This document shows positions 18,263 to 26,568 of a DNA stretch of 35,350 nucleotides, in pieces; the first letter of the stretch is position 1, and every line of letters starts with the position of its first letter. The position numbers and the translations under genes are program-made. The notes under the pieces are model-generated. The model was not told the origin of the DNA, did no database searches, and saw only the letters and a list, made by a program, of their open reading frames with translations. The DNA is taken from NCBI GenBank assembly GCA_030684775.1, contig JAUXXW010000048.1, forward strand, positions 1 through 35,350, written 5' to 3'. The stretch is from Pseudomonadota bacterium (GTDB taxonomy: Bacteria > Pseudomonadota > Gammaproteobacteria > Burkholderiales > Thiobacillaceae).

Positions 18263-18541
18263 TCAGTGGTAATCGACAATTTCCACGTCTCGCACGCCCG
18301 CCGCCGTCCAGACGAAGCACACGCGCCATTGGTCATTGATACGGATACTGTGCTGACCCTGGCGTTCGCCCACCAGCGCTTCGAGCCGGTTGCCCGGCGG
18401 AACCCGCAAGGCATTCAAGGTGGCGGCGCTATCGAGTTGCTGGAACTTGCGCTCGGCCACCGAGGCGATATTGGCGAACCGTTTCACCCGTTTCCCGGCA
18501 AACAGATCGGCGCTGTCACGGTCTGCAAAGGTAAGGATCAT
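18263..18541 (-). CDS. higB: HigB-family toxin (RelE/ParE superfamily)
   Basis: A 92-residue ribosome-dependent mRNA endonuclease of the plasmid-maintenance killer group. Features visible are the C-terminal WRVCFVWTAAGVRDVEIVDY, the conserved LEALVGERQGQHSIRINDQW segment with basic and aromatic residues, and the ATLNALRVPPGNRLEAL middle. The length is normal for HigB. It is the first gene of the pair. Confidence 0.92.
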   Translation of the reverse strand: MILTFADRDSADLFAGKRVKRFANIASVAERKFQQLDSAATLNALRVPPGNRLEALVGERQGQHSIRINDQWRVCFVWTAAGVRDVEIVDYH

Positions 18542-18579
18542 GGCGCCAGAATATAGCGCTTACCGGTAAACGGCAACAT

Positions 18580-19653
18580 CTAGTCCGACTCGATATGCAA
18601 CGTCCGCGTCGGAAAGGCGATTTCCGCGCCATGGGCGGCAATCACTTCGGCGACCTTGAGCAGCACATCCTGCTTGATCTCCTGATAACGCACCCATTGG
18701 GTCATGGTCGTGAAGGTGTAGATCATGAAATCGATGGAGGAGGCGGAGAAGGTCGTGAAATTCACGATCATCGTCGCCTCGTTGTCGATGTCCGGGTGCG
18801 CGGTCAGCATGGCCTTCACGTCGGCGGTGATGGCGGCCATCTTGGCGATGTCCTGGTAACGGATGCCGATGACTTCCTTGATCCGCCGGTGCGACATGCG
18901 CGAGGGGTTTTCCACCACGATGGTGGTGAACAGGGCGTTCGGCACGTAGATCGGATTCTTGTTGAAGGCGCGGATGCGGGTCTGCCGCCAGCCGATGTAT
19001 TCCACCGTGCCTTCGATCGCCTTGTCCGGCGAACGAATCCAGTCCCCCACGGAAAAGGGCCGATCCAGATAGACCATCAGTCCACCGAAAAAATTGGCGA
19101 GCAGGTCCTTGGCGGCAAAGCCGACGGCGATGCCGCCGATGCCGCTGAAGGCGAGCACGCCGGAGACGCTGAAGCCCAGAGTTTGCAGTATCACCAGGGC
19201 GGAGACGATGAGCACGATGACCCGCCCCAGCTTGCTCATGGCATCCACGGTGGTCTGATCCACCGCTTCTCCGCTTTCCCGGCTCTGTGCCAGGATGCTG
19301 TGCGCGGCGTTGTTGATCATGCGGATAAGAAACCAGGCGAGGCAGGCGATCACCCCGACACTGCGGGCGGGCAGCGCGTAATCCAGCACATGGGAGCCGA
19401 TTTCCCGGTCGAGAATGCCCGCCACATGGGCGAGACCGACCACCCACAACAATACGGTGAGTGGCCGCTTCACTGCATGGATCAGCGCATCGTCCCATAC
19501 CGTGCTGGTTTGGCTCGCGGCCCTCTCGATGCGCCGCAATGCCTCGCGAGCCAGCAGGATCAGCAGCAGCACCCCGACCAGCACGAGCAAGACCTCGGGC
19601 AACCAGGAGGCCGCGAGGAAATCGAAACCGGTAAATCGAGCCCAGTCTTGCAT
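18580..19653 (-). CDS. MscS-family mechanosensitive channel
   Basis: A 357-residue inner-membrane protein. Four or five hydrophobic segments occupy about residues 17-40, 65-85, 95-115, 140-160 and 165-185. The pore-lining helix is Gly/Ala-rich: FSGIGGIAVGFAAKDLLANF, the MscS signature. The beta domain follows (PFSVGDWIRSPD, GTVEYIGWRQTRIR, VPNALFTTIVVEN), then an alpha/beta C-terminal domain. It would release osmolytes during hypo-osmotic shock. It is transcribed towards higB, with 38 bp between. Confidence 0.93.
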   Translation of the reverse strand: MQDWARFTGFDFLAASWLPEVLLVLVGVLLLILLAREALRRIERAASQTSTVWDDALIHAVKRPLTVLLWVVGLAHVAGILDREIGSHVLDYALPARSVGVIACLAWFLIRMINNAAHSILAQSRESGEAVDQTTVDAMSKLGRVIVLIVSALVILQTLGFSVSGVLAFSGIGGIAVGFAAKDLLANFFGGLMVYLDRPFSVGDWIRSPDKAIEGTVEYIGWRQTRIRAFNKNPIYVPNALFTTIVVENPSRMSHRRIKEVIGIRYQDIAKMAAITADVKAMLTAHPDIDNEATMIVNFTTFSASSIDFMIYTFTTMTQWVRYQEIKQDVLLKVAEVIAAHGAEIAFPTRTLHIESD

Positions 19654-19786
19654 GCGGTCTATGGCCTTTTCTCTGCTTTGGAGGGGGGCGAAGTGTAAAA
19701 CCTAAAACACTGAGAAGGCTGCCTTGAACCACGATTGCTACAGGAGGCCTGGGCGCGCCTCGCGTGCCGCTATGGCTACAGAAATG

Positions 19787-19810
19787 AAAAAGGCCGGTCT
19801 ATGCCGGCCT
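19787..19810 (-). terminator. Rho-independent terminator after the CigR-like lipoprotein gene
   Basis: On the minus strand GGCCGG, loop CATAGA, CCGGCC, then TTTTT. It lies 25 bp beyond the stop of the gene at 19835. The 133 bp between here and the MscS start hold nothing further recognisable. Confidence 0.8.
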
Positions 19811-19834
19811 CGGATCGTGCCCGGAAAAGGGCTC

Positions 19835-20191
19835 TCAGAAGGCGACCTGCGGAATCACGTCGAGGATGTCGTGGGTGTCGCGGTTCACCAGAATCACATC
19901 CGCGCCCAGGGTCAAACGGGTGTAGGGGGCGGGTAATGTCGGCAACTGCGCATCGAGCGAGGTGGGGAGCTTGTTCGGCCGCACCCCGGACATGAGCTTG
20001 TCGCCGATATTGACCCGGCCTTTTGCATTGGCATCTACTTTTACCGGCCGCGGGTAGTAAGCCATGATGATCTTGCGTTCCGCATCACTGAAACGCATCC
20101 CGGATTGGTCAGCCGCCTTTTCCTGCCCTTTACTGGCGCAGCCAAAGAGGGCGATGGCGGGAATGAAACCTATGAAAGTGCGACGATCCAT
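19835..20191 (-). CDS. Small lipoprotein with RcnB/CigR-like C-terminus
   Basis: A 118-residue protein. MDRRTFIGFIPAIALFGCAS has a lipobox-like LFGC (Cys18); the RR at residues 3-4 also gives it a weak Tat look. The C-terminal part (LPAPYTRLTLGADVILVNRD then THDILDVIPQVAF) matches the end of the RcnB/CigR group, whose members end in a strand pattern with ...GxDVxLV...DVI. Function is unknown. It is a single-gene unit with its own terminator. Confidence 0.6.
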   Translation of the reverse strand: MDRRTFIGFIPAIALFGCASKGQEKAADQSGMRFSDAERKIIMAYYPRPVKVDANAKGRVNIGDKLMSGVRPNKLPTSLDAQLPTLPAPYTRLTLGADVILVNRDTHDILDVIPQVAF

Positions 20192-20307
20192 GACAAAGCC
20201 CTCTTATTGACCAGGAGAAGGAGCACTGTTTAACAAAACCGTCGGGATAAAACTTTGATTGTCATCAACATTTTCTTCGCTGACGCCTAACCCGGCAGGC
20301 TCACATG

Positions 20308-20336
20308 AAAAAAGCCCGCGCGCGGCGGGCTTTTTT
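20308..20336 (-). terminator. Terminator of the ccm operon (bidirectional form)
   Basis: GCCCGC / GCGGGC stem flanked by six A on the left and six T on the right, 15 bp after the ccmI stop. The U-tract works on either strand. Confidence 0.88.
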
Positions 20337-20351
20337 GCTGATTCGTCAGGA

Positions 20352-21629
20352 TCAGGGATGGACTTTGTCGATGACCAATTTGATGTCCTTGCTACCCACA
20401 GCCACGCCGGCCAACGTCCCTTCCAGGTCACCCGCCCCGCCCATCGGGTCACCGGATTTGGAGACGCGCACGGTGAGTGTCACCTTCTTGAAGTTGGACA
20501 ATCGGTTGTCAGGATTCATGGCCATCTTGTCGTTCAGCTCGAATTCCAGCGGGAACTTCACGGCTGTGGCGCGTATGGCGGCCACCGGGGCACCGCCCTC
20601 GGCGGAACGGGCGAACAGGAACACCACGTCCGTATCGGTAATCTTCGATTTCAGCGCGGGGGTGATATCCACCTTGCCGTGCAGGGTGGCGCCAGGACCT
20701 GCCGCCGCCGCGGCGGGCTCCTGGTCACCGAGGTTATCCATCCCGGTCATGGCGGTACGAGAGAGACGCGTCGCCTCCTTCTGCGCGGCCAGAATGTCCT
20801 GGGCGTAAGGCGAATCAGGCGGCAGTTGCTTGTGCAGATGCTTGAAGTAATACGCGGCCTTGGCGAAGTTCTTTTCCTGGAAGCCGTTGATGCCGGCCAA
20901 CTCCAGGCCTTTGATGTCATCCGGATCTTTTTCCAGCGCCTTCAGAACGAGCTGGATGGGTTCACCTTTCATGACGCGGTCACGGCTGATCGCCAGGGCC
21001 TCGGCATAGCCGGTCATGATCGCCGGCTCATCAGGCTTGAGCTTGTAGGCTTTTTCATAGGCAAGGAGCGCTTCCGGCCAGTGGCCGACGACGGCATAGG
21101 TCTTGCCGAGCATGGCCCAGGCGGCGACGTCGTTGGGATCTGTCTTGGTTTTCTCCTCGACCTGCTGGATCATTTTCATGACGTCGTGCTCGCCCGGAAC
21201 GACCCCGGACTCGGCCATGGCCGGGTTGGCTTGCGCCTCGGCGATGGAAATCAATGACATGGGATTGCCCATCAGGAAATACAGCCCAAAGGCCGCGACG
21301 GGCAGTACGCCGGCCAGGGTGAAGCCGAGACGGCGGCTGGCGACCGGCGCCATCACGCTATCGGTCTTGACCAGCGCGTCCTCGGCGAGCCTGCCCTCTA
21401 GTTCCAGCTTGCCGGCCTGGTATTGCGCTTCATTGAGAAGGCCGCTGGCGCGATCAGACTCCATTTCCTTCATTTGATCCTGATAGACGGCGATATTGAT
21501 GTCGCGACGCGCGGCTTTGGCCTCGATTTCTTTTTTGCGCAGGAGAGGCGGCAAGATGAAGGCAAGTGCAACGAGAACGCAAATAGCTGCGGCTATCCAG
21601 AACAGGGAGACAGTCCAGAACGGGTTCAT
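20352..21629 (-). CDS. ccmI: Cytochrome c maturation protein CcmI (CycH), TPR apocytochrome chaperone
   Basis: A 425-residue membrane protein that holds apocytochrome c for haem ligation with CcmF and CcmH. Two N-terminal membrane helices lie near residues 5-28 and 98-118. The linking cytoplasmic part reads RRDINIAVYQDQMKEMESDR, a CcmI hallmark. A TPR region follows (AWAMLGKTYAVVGHWPEALL and related repeats, about residues 165-285). The C-terminal beta-rich domain (LHGKVDITPALKSKITDTDV) is the periplasmic part found in long CcmI proteins. The start overlaps the ccmH stop by four bases. Last gene of the operon, followed by a terminator. Confidence 0.95.
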   Translation of the reverse strand: MNPFWTVSLFWIAAAICVLVALAFILPPLLRKKEIEAKAARRDINIAVYQDQMKEMESDRASGLLNEAQYQAGKLELEGRLAEDALVKTDSVMAPVASRRLGFTLAGVLPVAAFGLYFLMGNPMSLISIAEAQANPAMAESGVVPGEHDVMKMIQQVEEKTKTDPNDVAAWAMLGKTYAVVGHWPEALLAYEKAYKLKPDEPAIMTGYAEALAISRDRVMKGEPIQLVLKALEKDPDDIKGLELAGINGFQEKNFAKAAYYFKHLHKQLPPDSPYAQDILAAQKEATRLSRTAMTGMDNLGDQEPAAAAAGPGATLHGKVDITPALKSKITDTDVVFLFARSAEGGAPVAAIRATAVKFPLEFELNDKMAMNPDNRLSNFKKVTLTVRVSKSGDPMGGAGDLEGTLAGVAVGSKDIKLVIDKVHP

Positions 21630-22078
21630 TTTTTTCCATCCAATAGTTGAGCGGCGGCGGCGAGTTGTTGCTCATCCACCGGGGTGTTCTCAAGTGCGCG
21701 GCGCTTCTTCAGGGTGACATACCAGACGCCACCACCAATGCCGAGGAACAGCAACGGTCCCAGCCACAGCAGGTAGGTCACCGGTTTGAAGGGTGGCCGG
21801 TACAACACGAAGTCGCCATAGCGGGTGGTCAGGTATTCGATGACTTCCTGGTCATTCTTGCCGGCTTTCATCTGGGCGCGGATTTCGCGGCGCAGATCTT
21901 CCGCCAGTTCCGCGTGCGAGCCGGCCAGTGATTCGTTCTGGCACACCAGACAGCGCAGTTCCTCCCCGAGCTTGACCAGGCGCTGTTCGATTACCGGGTC
22001 TTCGCCGATGGAAACGGCTTCTCCCGCCCAGACAGGGCCGGCAAGCGCGAGAAGTAGAGAGAACAGCAAGGATTTCAT
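21626..22078 (-). CDS. ccmH: Cytochrome c maturation protein CcmH
   Basis: A 150-residue thiol-redox component of System I. A signal peptide (MKSLLFSLLLALAGPVWA) precedes the conserved LRCLVCQNESLAGSHAELA with redox cysteines C43 and C46, which reduce or hold the apocytochrome CxxC. One membrane helix lies at about residues 102-122, followed by a short basic tail. It overlaps ccmG and ccmI by four bases each. Confidence 0.97.
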   Translation of the reverse strand: MKSLLFSLLLALAGPVWAGEAVSIGEDPVIEQRLVKLGEELRCLVCQNESLAGSHAELAEDLRREIRAQMKAGKNDQEVIEYLTTRYGDFVLYRPPFKPVTYLLWLGPLLFLGIGGGVWYVTLKKRRALENTPVDEQQLAAAAQLLDGKK

Positions 22079-22608
22079 GCACCCAACTCCTTCAGTTTCG
22101 GTTCAAATTTTTCTTTCCAGACATCCGGACTGATCGGGCCGATATGCTTCATCCGGATGATGCCGGCCTGGTCGATGACATAGGTTTCCGGCGTGCCGGT
22201 GACGCCGTAGTCAATGCCGATCTTGCCGCTCAGGTCGTCCGGCACGGCGACGTAGGGGCTGCCGTGATCCGCCAGAAGCTGTTCCGCTTCGCGATCCTTG
22301 TCCTTCCAGTTGAGGCCGACGAAAAGCACCGACTGGCTCTGCGCCACCGCCATGAGCACACCGTGCTCCTGGCGGCAGGACACGCACCACGGCGCCCAGA
22401 CGTTGAGCAGCCAGACCTTGCCCTTCATGTCGGCGGGGCTGAAATCGGCCTTGGCATAGGCGTTTGCCGTCGCCACCACCGGCAAGGTGAACGCGGGTGC
22501 CGGCTTGCCGATAAAGGGCGACGGCACCTCACGCGGGTTCAGGAACAACCCCTTGGCGAAGAAGCCGACCAGAACAGCAAACAGGATCAGGGGTAGCCAG
22601 CGTTTCAT
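22075..22608 (-). CDS. ccmG: Thiol:disulfide interchange protein CcmG (DsbE)
   Basis: A 177-residue membrane-anchored thioredoxin-like reductant for cytochrome c assembly. The anchor is residues 3-23. The active site WAPWCVSCRQEH holds C75 and C78. The CcmG-type GVTGTPETYVIDQAGIIRMK segment supplies the cis-proline and acid groove. It is separated from ccmF by 84 bp, in which no feature is seen, and overlaps ccmH. Confidence 0.97.
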   Translation of the reverse strand: MKRWLPLILFAVLVGFFAKGLFLNPREVPSPFIGKPAPAFTLPVVATANAYAKADFSPADMKGKVWLLNVWAPWCVSCRQEHGVLMAVAQSQSVLFVGLNWKDKDREAEQLLADHGSPYVAVPDDLSGKIGIDYGVTGTPETYVIDQAGIIRMKHIGPISPDVWKEKFEPKLKELGA

Positions 22609-22692
22609 GACCGGCCTCCCGCCATGCTGTCGCGGGGGAGTGTGCCGCCCACACGCGGGGCGGAGTACATGGGTAGCGTAGCAATCCTCATC

Positions 22693-24654
22693 TCAGGCAC
22701 CCTGGGTAACCGCGCCGGCGGGCACTGTGGCTTTCACCGCGATGCGGTAGCGTCGATCCGATGCCGCCAGGAAACCTCCGATCACCATCATCAGCGCGCC
22801 TATCCACAACCAGTTGATGAACGGCTTGTAGAACAAGCGCACCGCCCAGGTCTTGGCCTCCTCATCCAGGGGTTCGCCTAAGGCAACGTAGACGTCACGG
22901 AAGATGTTGGGATGGATGGCGGCCTCGGTCATGGGCATGCCGGAGGCGTTGTAGATACGTTTCTCCGGGTGCAGCACGAACAACTGTTTGCCGTCCTGGC
23001 TCACCTCCAACGTGCCGCGCGCCGCGCGGTAATTGGGGCCGGGATGTTCCACGGCGCCGCGGAAGGTAAACGTGTAGCCGGCCAGGGTGGTGTGGTCGCC
23101 GACATTCATGCGTACGTCACGTTCCTCCTGGTAGTTGGCCACCACGGCGATACCGGCGATGCCCCAGGCCAGCCCGAGGTGCGCCAGTTGCATGCCCCAG
23201 AAAGCGCGCGGCAGCTTGAACAGGCGAGTGCCGTTCTTCATGCGATCCCGGAAACCGATGAACGCCGTCAGGGTGATCCAGGTCGCCACGAAGAAGCCCA
23301 GGCTGGCCCAGGGATTGAAACCTTTCAACGTGAGCGGCAACAGCAAGCCGGTGGCAGCCGCGACGGCCAGCGCCCATTTCAGGCGGCTGAAGATATCCGG
23401 CAGACTATCGCCCTTCCAGCGCAGCAGGGGGCCGACCCCCATCAGGAACAGCGCCGGCGCCATCAACGGCACAAACACCGCGTTGAAGTAGGGCGGTCCG
23501 ACGGAAATCTTGCCCATGCCCAGGGCATCCATGAGCAACGGATAGAGCGTGCCGAGCAGCACCGAACCCATTGCCGCCAGCAAGATGACGTTGTTGGCCA
23601 ACAGCATGGCTTCGCGCGAGAACCCGGTGAAAGCCCCGCCGGTGACCATCTTGGGCGCCCGCCATGCGTACAGGATCAGCGAGCCGCCGATCACGACCAC
23701 CATGAAGACCAGGATAAAGGCGCCTCGCGCCGGATCGGTGGCGAAGGCATGCACCGAGGACAGCACCCCGGAGCGCACCAGGAAGGTGCCCAACAGCGAC
23801 AGGGAGAAGGCGGACAGCGCCAGCAGCACGGTCCAAGCCTTGAAGGCGCCGCGTTTCTCCGTCACCGCCAGGGAATGGATCAGCGCCGTTCCCGCCAGCC
23901 AGGGCATGAATGAGGCGTTCTCGGTCGGGTCCCAGAACCACCAGCCGCCCCAGCCGAGTTCACGATACGCCCACCAGCTACCCAGACCGACGCCCAGAGT
24001 CAGAAAGGCCCAGGCCACCGTGGTCCAGGGGCGCGACCAGCGCGCCCAGGCGGCATCCAGGCGGCCCGATATCAAGGCCGCGATGGCGAAAGCGAAGGCG
24101 ACGGCAAAGCCGACATAACCCATGTACAACATGGGTGGGTGGATGATCATGCCCCAATCCTGTAGCAGCGGATTCATGTCGCGACCATCGGCCGCGGCCG
24201 GCAGCAGGCGCAGGAAGGGATTGGAGGTGGTGAGCATAAAAGTCAGAAAGCCGACGGAAATCAGTCCCATGACGCCGATCACCCGCGCCACCATGTCGTC
24301 CGGAAGGTGACGTGAAAACACCGACACGGCCGTCGACCAGAACGCCAGCATCAGCACCCATAGCAGCAGGGAGCCCTCATGCGAACCCCAGGAGGCGGTG
24401 ACGCGATAGACCTCCGGCAACTGGGAGAAGGAGTTGCGCGCCACGTTCTCCACCGAGAAGTCATTGACGAGGAAGGAATACACCAAGCAGGCGAAGGCGA
24501 GGGCAACGAACACAAACTGCCCCTGGGTAGCCGGTCGCGCCACCGCCATCAGGGTGAGGTTGCCGCGCTGGGCGCCGATCAGAGGCAGGATGGCCTGGGT
24601 GAGCGCCAACAGCAGCGCGATGATTAAGGCGAAATGGCCGAGTTCTGGGATCAA
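22693..24654 (-). CDS. ccmF: Haem lyase subunit CcmF
   Basis: A 653-residue polytopic membrane protein, the core of the cytochrome c synthetase that joins haem from holo-CcmE to CxxCH apocytochromes. The WWD haem-handling motif is GWGGWWFWDPTENASFMPWL near residues 230-250. Many membrane helices and a large periplasmic domain near the C-terminus (GDHTTLAGYTFTFRGAVEHP) match the family, and the length is normal. It is the only CcmF/NrfE-type gene in the window. It follows hicA by 16 bp rather than ccmE as is usual. Confidence 0.97.
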   Translation of the reverse strand: MIPELGHFALIIALLLALTQAILPLIGAQRGNLTLMAVARPATQGQFVFVALAFACLVYSFLVNDFSVENVARNSFSQLPEVYRVTASWGSHEGSLLLWVLMLAFWSTAVSVFSRHLPDDMVARVIGVMGLISVGFLTFMLTTSNPFLRLLPAAADGRDMNPLLQDWGMIIHPPMLYMGYVGFAVAFAFAIAALISGRLDAAWARWSRPWTTVAWAFLTLGVGLGSWWAYRELGWGGWWFWDPTENASFMPWLAGTALIHSLAVTEKRGAFKAWTVLLALSAFSLSLLGTFLVRSGVLSSVHAFATDPARGAFILVFMVVVIGGSLILYAWRAPKMVTGGAFTGFSREAMLLANNVILLAAMGSVLLGTLYPLLMDALGMGKISVGPPYFNAVFVPLMAPALFLMGVGPLLRWKGDSLPDIFSRLKWALAVAAATGLLLPLTLKGFNPWASLGFFVATWITLTAFIGFRDRMKNGTRLFKLPRAFWGMQLAHLGLAWGIAGIAVVANYQEERDVRMNVGDHTTLAGYTFTFRGAVEHPGPNYRAARGTLEVSQDGKQLFVLHPEKRIYNASGMPMTEAAIHPNIFRDVYVALGEPLDEEAKTWAVRLFYKPFINWLWIGALMMVIGGFLAASDRRYRIAVKATVPAGAVTQGA

Positions 24655-24670
24655 TGGTGTCTCCTGGTTA

Positions 24671-24892
24671 TTACTGCTGGAGCATGGCTTCGACAGTCAA
24701 GCCAATGTCCTTTGCGATTTGTCTGAGCAAGATCGGTGATATATCGCGTCCGGCATGAAAGGGTACGGTGGTGCAACGTCCATCCGGGTGTCTGTATTGT
24801 TGATGGGAACCGCGTTGTCGAACCATGGCAAAACCGATTTTCGTGAGCAAGGCCGCGACTTCACGGGGACTCAATACGGGCTGGCTACCCAA
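24671..24892 (-). CDS. hicA: HicA-family mRNA interferase toxin, within the ccm operon
   Basis: A 73-residue toxin of the HicA (YcfA) family with a dsRNA-binding-like fold. The catalytic histidine is in RQRGSHQQYRHPDGR, and VPFHAGRDISPILLRQIAKD is the conserved C-terminal half. I start it at TTG 24892, which follows the hicB stop directly and gives MGSQPVLSPREVAALLTKIG, the usual HicA opening, with GGTGG six bases upstream. An ATG at 24925 inside hicB would add unrelated residues. It sits between hicB and ccmF. Confidence 0.88.
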   Translation of the reverse strand: MGSQPVLSPREVAALLTKIGFAMVRQRGSHQQYRHPDGRCTTVPFHAGRDISPILLRQIAKDIGLTVEAMLQQ

Positions 24893-24893
24893 G

Positions 24894-25103
24894 TCAGGCC
24901 ACCGCGACCATCTGAGTACCCACAAACTCGGCTTCCAGTTGTGGTTCGCCCTCTTCGAGCAGCATTTCCAATACTTCCCGAAGATTGCCGTTCAACTCAT
25001 CCAGGTCGGCCCCCTGGCTGTGCGCACCGGGAAAGCCCGGGATGTATCCGACATAAAACCCCGTCTGAGCGCAACGTTCGATGACCGCCGTATAGTGCCT
25101 CAT
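24894..25103 (-). CDS. hicB: HicB-family antitoxin, within the ccm operon
   Basis: A 69-residue protein. MRHYTAVIERCAQTGFYVGY then IPGFPGAHSQGADLDELNGN is the partial RNase-H-like fold of HicB antitoxins. There is no DNA-binding domain after it, so this is the short form, which may not repress its own promoter. The start at 25103 is 10 bp downstream of the ccmE stop; the longer open frame runs through ccmE and is not used. Antitoxin first, then toxin. Confidence 0.9.
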   Translation of the reverse strand: MRHYTAVIERCAQTGFYVGYIPGFPGAHSQGADLDELNGNLREVLEMLLEEGEPQLEAEFVGTQMVAVA

Positions 25104-25113
25104 GTCAATTTCC

Positions 25114-25560
25114 TCACTTCGCCAATGTTTCTTGTGCTTTCTGCGCCTGCTCCAATGCATGAGCAGCCTCGGGCGGCATGTAGTTCTCGTCGTGCTTGGC
25201 GAGCACCTGGGTCGAGACGAATACGCCATCGACGCCCTGCTTACCTTCCGCCACCACGCCTTTACCTTCCTTGAACAGGTCGGGAAGGATGCCCTTGTAG
25301 ACCACATTCATGGATTTTGCGGTGTCGGTGACCACGAAGCGTACCGTCAGGCCATCGGGGTCGCGCTTGACGCTGCCCTCCTCGACTAGGCCGCCGATAC
25401 GGAAGGCGCGATCAGTCGGCGCCTCGCCGTTCGCCACCTGGGTGGGCGAAAAGAAGAACACCAGATTGCTCTGGAAGGCGTTCAGGATCAACGCGGCGGC
25501 GATACCGATGCCGGCAAGGGCCAGGACGATGACCAGGAGTTTCTTGTGACGTGATTTCAT
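25114..25560 (-). CDS. ccmE: Haem chaperone CcmE
   Basis: A 148-residue membrane-anchored periplasmic chaperone that carries haem covalently from CcmABCD to CcmF. The anchor is residues 8-27. The beta-barrel part contains [18 protein letters not shown]. The haem-binding histidine is H123 in [12 protein letters not shown], with Y127 as axial ligand. The start at 25560 (MKSRHKK) overlaps the ccmD stop by four bases. Confidence 0.97.
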   Translation of the reverse strand: MKSRHKKLLVIVLALAGIGIAAALILNAFQSNLVFFFSPTQVANGEAPTDRAFRIGGLVEEGSVKRDPDGLTVRFVVTDTAKSMNVVYKGILPDLFKEGKGVVAEGKQGVDGVFVSTQVLAKHDENYMPPEAAHALEQAQKAQETLAK

Positions 25561-25730
25561 TGCTCTTCCCACTGCTGCATGCGTTTAAGGCGGCGACGCG
25601 TATCGCCGGCGGCGCGTTTCAACAAATAGACCTCGACCGCGATACAGGCGGCGGTCACGCCATAGGAGCCCCAGACGTAGAACCCGTAGCCACCCATATT
25701 CCAGAACTCGGACCAGCTTGCCCATTCCAT
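25557..25730 (-). CDS. ccmD: Haem exporter protein CcmD
   Basis: A 57-residue single-span protein that helps release holo-CcmE from the CcmABC complex. [20 protein letters not shown] is the characteristic membrane segment, followed by a basic tail ([20 protein letters not shown]). Start at 25730 (MEWASW). The gap to ccmC upstream is filled by a repeat. Confidence 0.93.
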   Translation of the reverse strand: MEWASWSEFWNMGGYGFYVWGSYGVTAACIAVEVYLLKRAAGDTRRRLKRMQQWEEQ

Positions 25731-25737
25731 GTCAGAC

Positions 25738-25810
25738 CTCCCGCCGGGCCGCCCCAAGGGGGGGCTGCTCCCCCTTGGGGGGATACGAACACAGTGAGTA
25801 AGGGGGTTGT
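25738..25810 (+). repeat. CTCCCGC..GGGCCGCCCCAAGG repeat between ccmC and ccmD
   Basis: A 73-bp copy of the element found inside the ABC ATPase gene at 6236-6308. It contains a CCCCAAGGGGGG / CCCCCTTGGGG palindrome. It fills most of the 85-bp gap between ccmD and ccmC, which are usually close or overlapping. Confidence 0.85.
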
Positions 25811-25815
25811 TTCAT

Positions 25816-26550
25816 TTATGTCTCCTTTTCCAGCAATGCCTTGACCCATTCCGTCTGCCGTTCCCGTTCCAGAATGATGCGTCTTACCCGGATCAGGGCC
25901 ACGGTGATGGTGTAGAGCCAGGCGGCGATGGCCAGGACCAACATGCCCTGCAACATGGTCGCGGCCATGCTCGGCGCCTTGGTGAGACTGACCGAGGCGC
26001 CCTGATGCAGGGTGTTCCACCATTTCACCGAGAAATAGATGATCGGAACATTGATGGCGCCGATCAGGGTCAGCAACGAACCCGCGCGATCACCGCGCTT
26101 GATGTCGTCGATCGCCGCCCACAGGGCGATGATGCCGACATAAAGGAACAACAAAATCAGTTCCGAGGTCAGGCGCGCGTCCCACACCCACCAGGCGCCC
26201 CACATCGGCTTGCCCCACCAGGCGCCGGTCCACAGGGCGATGAAGGTGAAGATCGCGCCGGTCGGCGCCAACGCGCGCGCCATCATGAACGACAGGCGCG
26301 TATTGAAGGCCAGGCCGATGGCGCCCCAGAAGGCCATCACCAGATAGATGAACATCGACATCCAGGCCGCTGGCACATGGATGAAGATGATGCGATAGGC
26401 CTCGCTCTGCTGGAAATCCGTGGGCGCCAGGAAGAAGGCGATATACAGCCCCCAGACGGTGAAAATTCCCGTACCCCAGGCGAACCAGGGGACAAGCTTG
26501 CCGGCGAGGACGTAGAAATTTGCGGGGGAAGCGTAGGTATATAGGTTCAT
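25816..26550 (-). CDS. ccmC: Haem handling protein CcmC
   Basis: A 244-residue six-span membrane protein that loads haem onto CcmE. The WWD motif is MWGAWWVWDARLTSELILLF (about residues 110-129), flanked by conserved histidines (IIFIHVPAAWMS and FSVKWWNTLHQGAS). It follows ccmB by 18 bp. Confidence 0.97.
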   Translation of the reverse strand: MNLYTYASPANFYVLAGKLVPWFAWGTGIFTVWGLYIAFFLAPTDFQQSEAYRIIFIHVPAAWMSMFIYLVMAFWGAIGLAFNTRLSFMMARALAPTGAIFTFIALWTGAWWGKPMWGAWWVWDARLTSELILLFLYVGIIALWAAIDDIKRGDRAGSLLTLIGAINVPIIYFSVKWWNTLHQGASVSLTKAPSMAATMLQGMLVLAIAAWLYTITVALIRVRRIILERERQTEWVKALLEKET

Positions 26551-26568
26551 TCGTCGGTCATTCGATGA

